Of a stretch of 64,000 nucleotides of DNA, positions 49,609-61,244 are shown in pieces. This DNA is from Syncephalastrum monosporum B8922 (lineage: Eukaryota > Mucoromycota > Mucoromycetes > Mucorales > Syncephalastraceae). The first letter of the stretch is position 1, and every line of letters starts with the position of its first letter. Under the pieces are notes generated by a model. That model worked only from the letters and a program-made list of their open reading frames with translations, was not told where the DNA came from and ran no database searches. The position numbers and the translations under genes were made by a program. The stretch covers positions 100,022 through 164,021 of the forward strand of contig JNEN01001216.1 of NCBI GenBank assembly GCA_000697355.1, written 5' to 3'.

Positions 49609-50528
49609 ATGAGACTCTTTGCGATCCCGATTCTGAAAAACCGATGGGCGTACTATTGCCATTCAAAGGTGCCAACCCAGTCGCGTCTGATGCGAGCCGT
49701 GAATTGGTCGAGCAAAAAGTGGGAATCCCTTGGCACAGCTGAACCCGACACGTGGAAGCGAAAACTACACGATCGCGGCAACAATCTCATGGATCAGCTG
49801 GATTACCAAGAATGGTTCCTCAAGAATGTACCCAGCAAAGAGGATATTGAGGAGGCGACGCCGCTCGTAAGTGGACCGTGGACAAAGTTAACTGTGGTAT
49901 GGAAAAGCTCAATGCGTCTAGACACAAGTGTATCACGCGTCGATGGTGAGCAACACTAGCGTCCAGCACGACCTTGAGAAGCTGCTTGACGAACGCAAGC
50001 CGTATCACCGCAAGTACATGTTCTATTCAGCCTACTGGGTCCCGGTCGCGTGCACGTTTGCGATCGTACCCGTTATTCCCAATATACCGCTTGCCTACAA
50101 CCTGTTTCGTCTCTACAGCCATTACAAGGGTAGGCAGGCTAAAAACAAATAAGCTTCCTCTTCTAAATGTTCTTTTGTTCTTCGCAGCCTACAAGGGCGC
50201 ACAGCTACTGCAATACCTGGCCCAGCACGACAGTCTGGCCTATGCTCCTTCCCCCGATATCGACCGTATCTTGCAGGACACAGACTTTGTGATCGACGAC
50301 CAGCTCCGGATACCCGACGAGGTCGCTGAGGCCTACGCCCAGTCTCAAAAAGCACAGCAGCACGCGGCTGCGCTTCAGAGCCATATCCCAGGCACTCTCT
50401 CGCCATCCCAGATCGCTGAACTCGCCCACCACTTTGAATCGCCTGGCATGGAAGTCGAACTCAAGCGCGCACGCTTCCAGATCCTGGACGCCATCGCTCG
50501 AGAGAAATACAGTCCAAAGAACAAATAG
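49609..50528 (+). CDS. MRX19: Mitochondrial K+/H+ exchange-related protein (Mit_KHE1 family)
   Basis: Member of the family of yeast Ydl183c/Mrx19, an inner-membrane protein linked to mitochondrial K+/H+ exchange. Exons 49609-49866, 49922-50129, 50188-50528; 268 residues. Seen: start MRLFAIPILKNRWAYYCHSK, AVNWSSKKWESL, the conserved KYMFYSAYWVPVACTFAIVP with two hydrophobic spans continuing IPLAYNLFRLYSHYKAYKGA, then a helical C-terminus with many Gln/Ala. The start chosen gives the family N-terminus; the frame is open upstream to a stop at 49513 without an ATG, so a small upstream exon is possible. A functional partner, LETM1/Mdm38, is also in this window (15.4 kb), but not adjacent. Confidence 0.85.
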
Positions 50529-50903
50529 CATACAAATAGACTCCTTTGTATATCTAGACTTTTTTGTTTCTAAAATACGCGTCATACAATAGACACAGTT
50601 CCTTAGACGAACAGAAACTTGTATATAGATATATATTTTTCCCTGCGGAAGTGATGTACTTTGCATACCTCATAGCCTGAGACAGAGAGACAAATCAGAG
50701 ACGAATGTTCTGTTAAAACTTGTACTTTATTTATGCCAGAGAAAATCACGCTATTCCCTTTTAAAATCACCCCAATAAGACAAGCAAACAAGCAACCCCA
50801 ATATCATCCAAGACAAGTTCAAGTTCAAGAAAAAAATAAAAAAAAGAAAGAGAAAGAAAACGTCCTTGGGTTATGTATTTACAATGCGCGATATGATCTG
50901 TTC
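50529..50903. other. Convergent intergenic region
   Basis: Space between the 3' ends of the K+/H+ exchange-related gene and the Rtc3-like gene. A-rich at 50830-50860. No gene seen. Confidence 0.45.
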
Positions 50904-51257
50904 TTAAGCATTCTTTTCCTCGCCTTCCTCTACGATTTTACGCACAATGACGTCCTCATCATCCGTGCCAAATTCGCTCCTACAATATAATCCAAGGTCA
51001 GAAGATGATCCAAAATACACCAAGACATCCTGTACTTACTTCAAGATACCCTTGGGTGGTCGGATGAGTTCACCCTGGTTGCCACGGGCGCTCTCAGTGG
51101 TGTACACGTTGAAAGCCTGAACGACGTCAATGAGAGGGATGGACTTGTCTTTCTTCCACTTGGCAGCAACACCCGGGTTGGCAATGACAAAGAATTCTTG
51201 GCCGTTCTGGGACTTCCAGATGAGCTTGCTCGCTTGTTCGTTGGTGGTTCCTGACAT
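50904..51257 (-). CDS. RTC3: SBDS-domain protein, Rtc3-like
   Basis: Small protein made of a single SBDS N-terminal (FYSH) domain, as in yeast Rtc3/Yhr087w, which is linked to RNA metabolism and telomere-capping phenotypes. Exons 51257-51040 and 50979-50904; 97 residues. Seen: KLIWKSQNGQEFFVIANPG, VAAKWKKDKSIPLIDVVQAF, YTTESARGNQGELIRPPKGI and an acidic C-terminus (EFGTDDEDVIVRKIVEE). Start at MSGTTNEQ fits the family; the in-frame upstream ATG adds a non-family leader. It lacks the later domains of full-length SBDS/Sdo1, so it is not the ribosome-maturation factor itself. Confidence 0.92.
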
Positions 51258-52815
51258 GATAGAGAGTAGAAAGGTATGTGCGTGTGTATATAATATATGA
51301 AAGATGTAATGTAGAGAAAAAGGTGATGAGATGAGGGTTTTTATAAACACACGTCGCGAAAACGCGTCATGGTGCACTTTGCATCATGTAAACGTCATAT
51401 ATTTGCTTATTTTCCAGTTTCGCCGATGGGATGGAAGAAGACCGAATTCGGGAATTCCTTCTCTCCCCGCCACTCTCCTTTAAATGCCGCACACAAGTGA
51501 ATATGCCCAGATCAAAAAGCGATTGTGAGAATTTACTGGTGTCAAAAAATATACTGTAAAGTAATGAGATGAGTTTGGTGGGAAGGAATACACTCACGCA
51601 GCTGAAGTGGGCGAAGGTGACCGGAGGGACCCCCGAGAAAGGGGGATTGTCTATATTTGCTTTCCTTTCAACAGACATGGTAACCTGTCTGGATGCATTG
51701 AAATGGTCACAACACAGACTAGTGTTGATGTCACCCTGAAGTCCAGATCGACACCCAGCCGGACCTATCATGAAATCGCCCAGCTCGACGGTGTTGCAAA
51801 ATGCGTGGCCTGTGCATAGAGAATGTGAACTATTTTTCGTAGACAGAAAGCAAAATCGGTCTACATGTAGAAAATGAATAGACTACAGGACGTGCATGCC
51901 CTTGTAGGATAAACTCTAAAGACATATTATTACGCATGGACACTGCGACATACGTGTCCTCCAAGATGTTTTCTGCATGGAAAGCCATCCAGCGGCCCAA
52001 GCAGTAAGAAAGAGAAAAGCAGCACGAAGTATCGTCCACCGAAAAAGAAATAGCATATGAATAATTTCTTCACATCACATGTAACTTATACATGAGAGAA
52101 ATGCATAATATATACCAAGAATAATTAAGGCTTTGTAAAAGATAACACGTATGGTATCTAGCAAGTATATCCAATGGCTTTACGGGTATATCCGTACTTC
52201 GTCCGCTATTAATACAATATAATGATTTATGCCTTAGCAAGACATGGGCCTTTAAACCGATCCTGTCTGTGCAGGAAAGAAGAGATGCGAGATGGATGAC
52301 TGTAGAAAACGCGGGATTTTTTTTTATTTGTATACAGTACCTGGAACCCGTCAGCTGGGCCGCTGTGTAGTTTCATTTGACGTAATGCACTGAGCGTGGA
52401 AAAGAGCTGCAGACGCAAAAGTTAAGCGAGAAAACTCAGCATTGATGGCAGGCTTGTCTGTGATCTCCTCATGCATATACGACTCCGATTGGCCAATATG
52501 CTAGCGCACTGCGTATCCTTCCATGCTTCAGATAATTGGGTGGTGAAAAGAGGTGGTAAATTTTCACCAAAGGTGAGTGAGTTTCGGTGTCTGCCATAAA
52601 TGATCTCGTTATTCGGGCTGCCACTCGACCCGTACCCCACAATGATCTAGGTAAGTATGGGTTATCGTTTTTTATTACTCGCGACAGTCTATCTAGCTTC
52701 CTGAGGGCGGTGCTGCTGCTGGCGGTGATCGCGGGGGGTTTCCTGTTCCTGTGTTCAAAGACTGTGTTGAACTCCCGGCGTCTATCATAATCTATCAATA
52801 CTTGGTGCTATGTAC
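51258..52815. other. Intergenic region
   Basis: About 1.6 kb with no recognised gene on either strand. The 52000-52200 part is very AT-rich. Some frames near 52590-52790 run for 60 codons without family resemblance. Confidence 0.45.
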
Positions 52816-54349
52816 CTAGGGAACCTTTGTACCATTCTTATTTTTGGCGACGTTTTGGCGTTTCCGGGCTTGTTCAATCAACCGCGCAAAGTCATCCTCA
52901 TAGGCCCGCTTATGCGCGTTGACGTCCAGCGTGCGAGGCGTGGCTTTGGATTGGAGGTAGATTGTCTCGCTCTCCTGGAGCTGCTGCAAGAGTTGCCTCT
53001 TTCCGACAGGTCGCTTCGCGTCTCGGTTAGCGTTATACAAGGTGATGTACTCCTTGTGGCGCCATTCCATTAGTTTTTTGTCTCCATGCTCGGGAAGTCC
53101 AGTTTCCTTGAGTTCAGGTGAGATAACGACGGCGATTTTATATTTTACTGTATAAACGTACCCGCATCACTTGTCGCATATCCTTATCTTTGAGTAGATT
53201 GTAGACCTTCCGAGAGGGGGCAATAGGTTCGTCCGAGGAGCGTTTATTGCTAAAGAACTGGTGAGCATAAAAGACGAGAATGATCTATGCATTAAGCTTA
53301 CGATCTGGTAGAGGGCAATGACTACAGAACCCAAAAGAGTCAATTTTTAGACGTTCGATGTCGCGCAATTGTTCCTTACAGAGCGAAGAGGGGATAGAGA
53401 GACAGCGGGTGACCTAGAACTGGATGACGATGACGATGGCGATGGTTTGCTTTGGGTCGGGGTGACTCCTCTAAGGTGCATGTCCACATGGGCGTTGATT
53501 TCGCGGAAGGACATTTGTTGAGAGCACATGGGGCAAGACACAATGGAAGTGGCTAGCGAAAGGTAGAAGGTAAGCGAGGTACACGTAGAGCGGATCATGG
53601 GAAAGAGCATACCTTGTAGCGAGCCACCTTCGGCAGATTGTGTTGGGGGTTGCACTTGCCGAGATAACTGTGGAGGAGTGTGTGTCGTGGCCGGGATGCG
53701 AGGGGGTGGCATAAAGTCTGAATTGGGTGGAGGAGATTGCATGTCTGCGTCGCACGCTAGCGTGGATGACTCTGGAGAGGAAGGTGCAGGGATTTCCTGG
53801 GACTGAGAAGATTTTTGCTCGATGCGGCGTGACCTGCGGGTACTGGGCGATACGAGAGAAGGTGAAGCAGACGATGCAGATACAGTTGACGGTGACGGCG
53901 ATGGTGATGATGATGGTGATGTTTGCATGTGCGATGTGTTTGATATGATGCTCTGATGAATGTTAGAAACTGTCTGCTGCGGTGGTTCTTGTTTTGGTTG
54001 TTCCATTTCCAGAAGATGTGGTCTATGGCACAGATATTATAAAATAGGCAACTCAACTCTGCTGCGCTTACCGAATGGCACTCCAATTAGCAACAATTTC
54101 AATCAGGGCTGGGATGCGTACAAGTCTCGATTCGCTTGTTTTAACATGGCATAATGGACACTGGGCATCGATACCAGCGTCAGACAGTCGCTTCCGAATG
54201 CACTTGGCACAGAAGATATGTTGGCAAGTGGTGACCATCAAAGGAGTCACCATGAATTCTGAACATATACCGCAGCGCAGTTCTTGATCGATGTTTCTCA
54301 GTTGTGCTGTTTTGAAATCGGAAGGATCGTCAATGTTCAGGTCGTCCAT
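52816..54349 (-). CDS. RAD18: E3 ubiquitin ligase RAD18
   Basis: Works with Rad6 to monoubiquitinate PCNA for translesion synthesis and damage tolerance in the nucleus. Exons 54349-54072, 54022-53613, 53552-53380, 53257-53162, 53106-52816; 415 residues. Seen: MDDLNIDDPSDF, the RING domain CGICSEFMVTPLMVTTCQHI then FCAKCIRKRL and CPLC, a Ser/Pro-rich linker, a UBZ4-type zinc finger CPMCSQQMSFREINAHVDMH, the SAP region (YNLLKDKDMRQVMR, TGLPEHGDKKLMEWRHKEYI) and YNANRD, the Rad6-binding tail. The third intron is placed so that exon 3 joins FFSNKRSS directly; a short alternative exon within it would break the frame. Confidence 0.95.
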
Positions 54350-55920
54350 GTTGGAAGTGGTATGAAACAGAGACTGAGAAACAACACGTCGCGTGTTTGT
54401 TCGCGTTGGAGAGATTTTTCCTGGCTCGCGTCAACCCCGACAATACTCGTTCCTTTCCTCGGGCTGCGAAGCTCACATCCATTCGGTCTCCTTTACTCGG
54501 TCTTAATGTTCTTTTTATCACTTGTTACTGTTATCAATGACATACCACAATGCGAGGATACATATTGTACGTCTACCACCTGCCCTTGAACCCGTCATCA
54601 GGAGTTTTGACGTAGATCTTGCGAATTATTCGTACTACCATGTCTACGCAATGATAACATGCTCCAGCGATTTCTGCCAGGGATAACGTGAAGTACGTAC
54701 ATAAGATATAGATTAGAAGGTTCACCAAAAGATGATTCGCCATTAGTATGCACATGGAGTAAGGCTTCACGCTGAAAAGGTACTGCCACATCTCAACTTC
54801 CGCCCCATGTGAACGACTATTAAAGTCCTGATTCTCGATGGTTGTCAAAGCACCCTCAGGGACCAAGAGAGAAGGGTGAGGTATGTAGGATGAAGGATAA
54901 TAAGTAACGAGATAATCCGACGTGGTTTAATATTGAGTTAGATTGGGTACTGGTACTACAGCAGCATAACAGGCGAAAGATACCGGAACAACAAGGAAGG
55001 ACCATGAGACAGCCGAAAAGCGAGTTTACGCCGAGAACACATCGAACACATGCTGGCAAGTCGAGACAACAGCAGCAGACAAGGGGGAAGTATATGTCGA
55101 TCCCACGCGAAGAAGAAAGTGACAAACGCAAGACAGAGGTAGAGTATGCAAGCGAGTGAAAAGATATAGAATGGGGAATCGAGCGTGCGCAGACAACAAT
55201 GCAAGCGGACGACACCGACGCAGTTGCCAGACACTCACGTGATCTTGCGTGGGAAGGAAATGCGGAGATATGGGGAGTCTGCATAGCATAAGGCGTGGAT
55301 TGGCCAGTCAGAAGAGGAGCCCTCGTTTCGTTCAAACCATCCTGCCAAAATGACTGACAACGACAACGAACCACGAATGGTAGAAGGTGTATTGTTGGGA
55401 CTTGAACCTGAAAGTCTGGCAACTTAACTGTAATAATACGATAGTGATCTGCTCCGTCATTTAAGAGAAAGGAGAGGCAGGAACGGTCAATCAGCCTGCA
55501 GGTTCATTGACCGATCCACACGAGCCTCGCCGAGCAATACATTTCGTTTGGACGAAGCGAATGGAGTGTTGCGCCAGCCTACTCATTGTTGAAATGGTAA
55601 CTGTTGAGCTGGTGAAGTCTGACCAGGTTTGACTGAACTGTTGTCTCAGGCAAAAGTGGCGCTCCACTGGGACGCGATGGAGTGTGGCCCTGCGAAAGAG
55701 AGCCGCCCCCGAGGCTCATGATACTTCTGGGGGTATATCCATTTCCTCCACCACCGACGCGACGTCTAGCGGCAGGATTTTATCCTGGCTGGTATCAGGC
55801 TTTATTCTGGCTGGTATTAAACTTTATCCTGACTGGTAATGGATTTGTCCTGGTCCTCTGCTCCCCACAAGGGCCTGGCGTCCTCTATCCTGCGACTTTC
55901 GAATAATTTTATATCACTAG
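54350..55920. other. Intergenic region with accessory character
   Basis: About 1.6 kb. The first part is the RAD18 promoter. Open frames near 54856-55422 on the minus strand are Ser/Cys/Leu-rich without family resemblance. From about 55500 the composition changes to more GC with a degenerate minisatellite at 55775-55855. Confidence 0.45.
55775..55855 (+). repeat. Degenerate 22-24-bp minisatellite
   Basis: Three to four diverged tandem copies of a unit like CTTTATCCTGGCTGGTAT (GATTTTATCCTGGCTGGTAT, GGCTTTATTCTGGCTGGTAT, AACTTTATCCTGACTGGTAA, then a partial TTTGTCCTGG). Located directly upstream of the orphan gene. Confidence 0.75.
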
Positions 55921-56722
55921 CAAGTCGAACAGTCTGGAATACTTCTCATTGAAGAAGACAAGGCTGACATACAAGCAACTATCGACTGCTTGGACTCTAC
56001 CAAATTCTGGGTAATCAATGCCACCAGGAAACTGGCAGCCGAGCAACAAGTGGAACCTGAGTCCGTCGAACAAAAAGTTCTCAAATTTGCGTTGAGCTGC
56101 AACTATCAGCAGTATGTTTGTGGAAACCGGTCATCTTAGTCCTGCTGAACTTTGCCTATGTTGATAGCTCCTCGCAGTCCTTTATAATGGATTTGTCGGA
56201 CACCCACTGGGACTCCATACTCACGCCAGCTGAGCATGCTGAACCCTTGAATGCTGGCATGCCCTTGCTTCGTCCCTTGCCGAAAGAGCTGGACGAGCAA
56301 CTAGAACGCTTGTCTAGTTTGGTAAGTTTTGATCAGGTACAGTAACTGGCAAATGGGGTCTCACTCGCTTTTTCAATTAACGTAGGAGGGCCCAAGGGCG
56401 GCATTCAGGCATGGGCGAAGCCTAGAGTACAACGAGGAAAATGAGCCTCTCGTGGTATGGCTCTCCAGAGTTTTGATGGGTACTTCATATCTCTTCATCA
56501 AATCGGAATGTTTCAGCCGAGAACAGCAAGCGCAAGTTGTCGGCTGTTGAGGGAACTGACTACGCGAGAATGGGCCACAAAGCGGATACGGTATATTCAC
56601 CTGGCGAACACGAGCTTGGTTGCCTCGAAATTGGCAGCTGCTCTGACTCCACGAAGTCACTCAAAGACGGCGAGATAAAGACGCCGGTGGTGCTGAAGGA
56701 TACGCTGCTGTCAATCCTATAA
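55921..56722 (+). CDS. Lineage-restricted orphan protein, nuclease-like C-terminus (5' end not found)
   Basis: Four exons can be joined in frame: 55921-56111, 56168-56321, 56386-56479, 56517-56722, giving 214 residues up to a TAA. No start codon is visible in the first exon, which follows an ATATCACTAG acceptor, so either an upstream exon is missing or the gene is decayed. The last intron would be only 37 nt. Seen: a Glu-rich helical start (LLIEEDKADIQATIDCLDST), MDLSDTHWDSILTPAEHAE, PLPKELDEQLERLSSL, then HKADTVYSPGEHELGCLEIG followed by DSTKSLKDGEIKTPVVLKDT. The order Asp, then Glu-x-(G) beta-hairpin, then Lys-rich helix resembles the PD-(D/E)XK nuclease fold. I recall similar repeat-family orphans in Mucorales, from memory only. 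The protein stops earlier than I would expect for that group. Confidence 0.55.
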
Positions 56723-57245
56723 TTAGCTTGCTGTCTTCTTTCTCGTCTCCCCTCCTGTTTTCTCCTCCGTTTGTGGCTCTTCCTTCTCTCCGCTTGAGCC
56801 CTCCCACCAGAGGTTTTTTGGCTTTTTACTTTGCCCGTAAGTCAAACATATTCATGTCTATACAATGGTTATAAGATATTAATATGGGTATCAGTTCCGC
56901 TCCTTCCTCGCTTCTCCTTTGCTCTTCTTCCCCGTTTGCATGGCCCTAGCCTAGGCGGCCGCCGGCTGGAACCACCGTTGATACCACTCAATGTCATAGC
57001 CACTGCGCCAAACCTCTGCTCCCCGGCCCGATAAGTGCTTTGCAACTGGGTAACCTGTTACTGTGACTCAAGTTGCATTAAGATTCAGGTGAGCCGGAGG
57101 CAGCGCGCCATGAGCGCGCGTCAGCAACCCCGGACTCCGCCGCTTAGATATATAGAAAAAATGAGGTGTAGTCCACGAGAACTGATTTCGGAGCGAAATT
57201 TCGTAGGGTAGTTAGTAAGGATTGAAATAACCAACTTCAGTTAAC

Positions 57246-57886
57246 TCACTGCTTGTGCTTCGCTGTCACTAACACAATCGGTGTTGCCTTCATTCCGTCT
57301 TCGGATGTGGGCTGTTTATCCGTAGACGCAGCAAAATAAGCTGTATTATTGCTGCACCTTCTTGGTGTAGCCTGTCGGGTCTGAATCATTGTTCGTCGTG
57401 TGCTGTTGCGAAGTCTCCAACCTGTCTGTCGCTTGAGTGTGTTGACTGGCCGATGTTGGATACACCTACGACAGTATCGTGTTGGCACGACATCAGCCGT
57501 GATCTGCTCGACCACGATACTTTCTCGCTGGAAAACCCGTTGCCACCCACGTTTTCCAAGGTTTTGGAGTAGGAGCTGCTGTTGTGTAATCAACACATCT
57601 TTTTATGGCCCAAAATCGCTTGATGAGCGCCATACGGTCAACGACAATTAAGCAGGTGCCTTGCTCATATTTAGGACTGATGGCCACCAAGCTTGAGTCG
57701 GCTAGCTGGGTGGCTCAAAATCGCTTCCTTGACGTGAAGGAACAGGCTCAAGTGGTGGGGAGAAAGATATGCACCGCGTCCCCCCTTCGTCATCTGGCCT
57801 TTGAATCGGGGTACGCGCTTTAAATGCCGTGCTCTCTGGCTTTCTTTGTATTCTATCATACTGTACTGCCGCTTTTGAAAGTTCAA
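57246..57886 (-). pseudogene. Broken overlapping ORFs, possible transposon remnant
   Basis: Three minus-strand frames follow and overlap one another in different registers: 57886-57671, 57690-57493 and 57596-57246. They contain coherent-looking protein pieces such as CLIVVDRMALIKRFWAIKRC, KPWKTWVATGFPARKYRG and the Cys-containing RYCRRCIQHRPVNTLKRQTG, as expected for one frameshifted gene. The Cys pair and the surrounding basic residues would fit the zinc-binding tail of a transposase, but I do not recognise the family and no terminal repeats were found. Low-confidence call. Confidence 0.3.
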
Positions 57887-60570
57887 CTGTGCTTGTTATG
57901 TCCTTTAAAACGGGTCTTTGGCAACACCCACGAAGAGTGGACCACTAGTTGAATGCTAGCTCCGTCGCACTGGATTTTTTGTGAAGGTCTCTCCATCTTC
58001 AACGAAGATAGTCAACAACAAGTTATCCAGACAAATAGCAAAGAAAGCCTTGCCTGTGCACACATCGCAAATTACTTATAGAAAAATGCAGTACAAAGGA
58101 TAATTATCAGTAGGGGGGCTTGCTTTTGTGGCTGGAGAATTATATATTATACCGATGGATCAGTATTGACGATACGGAAATTTAGTAAATGAAGCATTTG
58201 ATGCGTCATTATTTGGACTTGTATCTAAATGTCTTGACGGAAGGAGCGACGTAATGCTGTTGACGGGCGACAATAGACAATAAAAAAGGTAGTGCGTTCT
58301 GTTCATAAAATGTGCAGACGATATGACTGAAAAGAATACTTGATAATTAATGGGCGAGGATCAAGAGAAACAGTAAGAGCGGAAGTGCTTTTATAGCTTG
58401 CTCTGATGAGGAGGTTATGCATGAAAGTATTCTCGAGAAAGGTAATATACCGTGTATTGCGTACCGTATATGCTCTTGTCCATTTTTGGAGATAACTTGT
58501 GTAACCTTCTACGTAAAATCTTCAAGAAGTATTCGCGGGATACGACAAAAAATGTGAAACAGTGTAATAATGAAGTAGGCATTATGTTATCATAGTCTTG
58601 ATCAGTAACCACTATAGTGGTACTTACTGGTCGACATTCTTTTTTATCTGTACGCAGTCAAAAAGAATAATGATATCAAGTCCTTTTTGCTGAAACTCGG
58701 TCGTAAAGAACTGATCGGAAGTACATCGATAAAGTATGGACTGAAGTCATCTCATAACAGCATGATATGCGATTAATATAAATATGAGTGCCGGCGATTA
58801 TGCAGCAATCATGTCACTGGCTATATCGCTCTATTCTGTATAGCATGCTTTTTATTGTTTCTCACGCCCCCAAAGCACACCGCTGGCACTGGTAAGCACA
58901 TAAACTATCCATGCCTGGTGAATCATGTAAGGAAAACACTAGCGGAACGACGACTATTAAAGACAATACTCCTCGGGAATTATTCTATACTGCTTACTGG
59001 CGTTTTGTTGGGCTAGTGGTTCCCGATGACGGATGAGCGGGTGATCATATATTTAACACCGCTCTTTCGTACTGTTTCTTTTCTCGCATTGAGTAGCTGG
59101 ATATGGTGGCCCCCTCCGCGCTAGCTTGTCCATATGTGTATGCATGTATCATTGTTGCTGTGCGTAGACATACATAGAGTGAAAATAGAAAAAGGCTGCA
59201 CAAAAAAGGCAAATCGTATGGGCAGGCGAGTTTGTACTTAGAGATTCGCCGCTGGACATGCTACGCAGTGAATGGTTGGACGCCTCAGCTATCTTTATTG
59301 TGAACAACCTTTTATATATATTCTTCTTTCTCCAAGTTTGAGTTACTGTCGTTATAAAGGTCCATACGATGTAAGAACATATACTAAACTCATATTGCTC
59401 TTATGTGTGTGTGCGTATATGTTTCTTTGTAAAACTGTTGCACCGTCTTTTGGTGTTTCTTTGTGCCGGGTACCGGTCAACTTGACATGGGAAGATCTTT
59501 TGTTTGTGCTCAGATTCTACTCTTGCTATATAAAGCACAAGTTCAGTCCCTTCATTGTTGGGTAAAAACGCTACATGCAGAATCGACGACAAGAGTTTCC
59601 ATCAAGCAACAAACAGTTCTCTCAGGAGGCTTTATTGATAAGCTTATTTTGCAGAGTGTCTGACTGACCATAAACAAGACGCAAAAGGGCTAGCAGACAG
59701 AAAAAGAAAAAAAAGTTGGGAACGGGAGAAAACATCCGAGCAATGGTCACACGCGGCCAAAAGAAGAGAAAAGTGGCGCGCAGGTGTATGTGTGTGTACT
59801 TATGCGGCACCTCACGATATAATTTGCGTGTCTAAATGAGAGCGAAAGCGGTCGTCTTGTCAGCAGTGCCAGGGAGCACATTGCAGAAGATACACACGCT
59901 CACACTGCAAAAGAAAAGTGTCACGCGAATATTGCTTTGTTCAGGTCATGCTGTTGCAGAAAATACACGCAAATAGGTTGTTTGTGCGTCGGTTACTCGT
60001 ACAAACGATGCCGAGGTGCTCCTGGCTTTCCTTTCAGGATCTGCTAAACCTTTCCGCTGTAGTTGCGGTTGTGTCACTACTCTCGCCGAGAGAATCTCAC
60101 GCACGCTCCAGATGGTTCCTTGCCTTGCTGCTGGGTTCGATGAGGACGTAAAAGTAATAGAGAAGGGCTCCCAACCACACGCATGGTCTGCTTAGCGTGG
60201 CGGCTCCCTGATGCTCATCCACTTAGATATGTTCACACACTCACATTCTATATGACTAGTAGATGCATATGTGAACTTCTGTCCAGACCAGGTCAAGCTT
60301 GCGTGCTTGATGGGGTAAATACACACAAATATGTGTAACATAACAATGATTTATAGCTGTCGTTATAAGTTTAGTCGTCCTTCAGGTAGAGTTTTGCTTG
60401 TTTGGGCTGTATGTGTGAACTGGCTTACTTGTTATGTTTTTCCAGAAAAGACGCAAAAGCCAGAAAGGCGCAAACAGCCGCCTATACGCTTTGTAACGTG
60501 ACCCAGCATAGCAAGAAACATGGCTAATGGAGCACGTGTGCCTCACTGAAGAGAAAAAAAGGGGGGAGAG

Positions 60571-60588
60571 TGACTCCGCCATGAGTCA
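60571..60588. promoter_or_regulatory. Inverted pair of TGACTC motifs
   Basis: TGACTC, six bases, GAGTCA: two perfect half-sites in inverted order. TGACTC/TGASTCA is the binding core of fungal bZIP factors of the Gcn4/AP-1 type. Not next to a recognised gene (the WD40 gene starts about 650 bp downstream), so function is speculative. Confidence 0.3.
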
Positions 60589-61244
60589 AAGCTGACCAAC
60601 CGGTCATAAATTTTTTGGGGGTGCGGCTTGCATGGCCGTTCCGCGGGAAAGCCCTTAAGTGAAATATTAGGGGTCTCTCCATGTGACTCACTTTCTGGAG
60701 AGGGGTCGAGTAGTGGACGGTGTTAGGGGAGCACCCAGGTGAGGCGAGCGTCGCACACGAAAGCTTCCTTGTTTTCAATCAGTCAACTTCTTTAAAATGA
60801 AGCAGCACGCGGATAAATTTAGCCACGCGACACAAAATGATCGTCCGCTCACTTGGTTGGTGCGCAACATACTATGCGGGTAAGATAAAGGTAATGTGCG
60901 TGTGCTGCATTGATTACTTAACTTGAGCTTGATATGATGGAAGAAGTGAGCAATGGAGCGATCTTACAGGGGTGCCTTCTGGTGACCTCACAGTGATTCT
61001 GTGCCCCTACGGTCGTTGAGTTTGCATCAAGATGGCGAGAGACAGCTCGCTGTTTGTCACACCGTAGTGAACAAAGTTAGAAAGAATTCCGGGGAGGTGC
61101 GATTTGATTGGTGCACAGCGCCTTCGACCTTATTTGGGCATTGCCAGATTCAATTTGCATGGATGGAGGTACATATAAGAGCTCATTCGACTCTTGGCCA
61201 GCAAATATTTTTCTGTCTTCTTCACTCTTTATTTTATTGTGACG

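Larger units (their letters stand above)
56723..61244. other. Accessory intergenic stretch with possible transposon remains
   Basis: 4.5 kb with no intact gene. The first part (56723-57150) is CT-rich and then GC-rich (GGCGGCCGCCGG near 56957). Broken minus-strand frames occupy 57246-57886. From 58000 to 59100 it is AT-rich and featureless. An inverted TGACTC motif pair lies at 60571-60588. Confidence 0.4.

Noticed and set aside
49470..49742. 90-codon plus-strand ORF starting MTSVFQFW
   Set aside because: It overlaps the K+/H+ exchange-related gene in another frame; only the frame starting MRLFAIPILKN matches the family. A splice link from this ORF did not give a phase match.
53310..53330. 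20-nt alternative exon within the third RAD18 intron
   Set aside because: It has AG and GT borders, but including it breaks the frame into the SAP domain, whereas direct joining keeps it.
54856..55422. 188-codon minus-strand ORF
   Set aside because: Ser/Cys/Leu-rich translation without domain, splice or start context; composition is that of noncoding pyrimidine-rich DNA.
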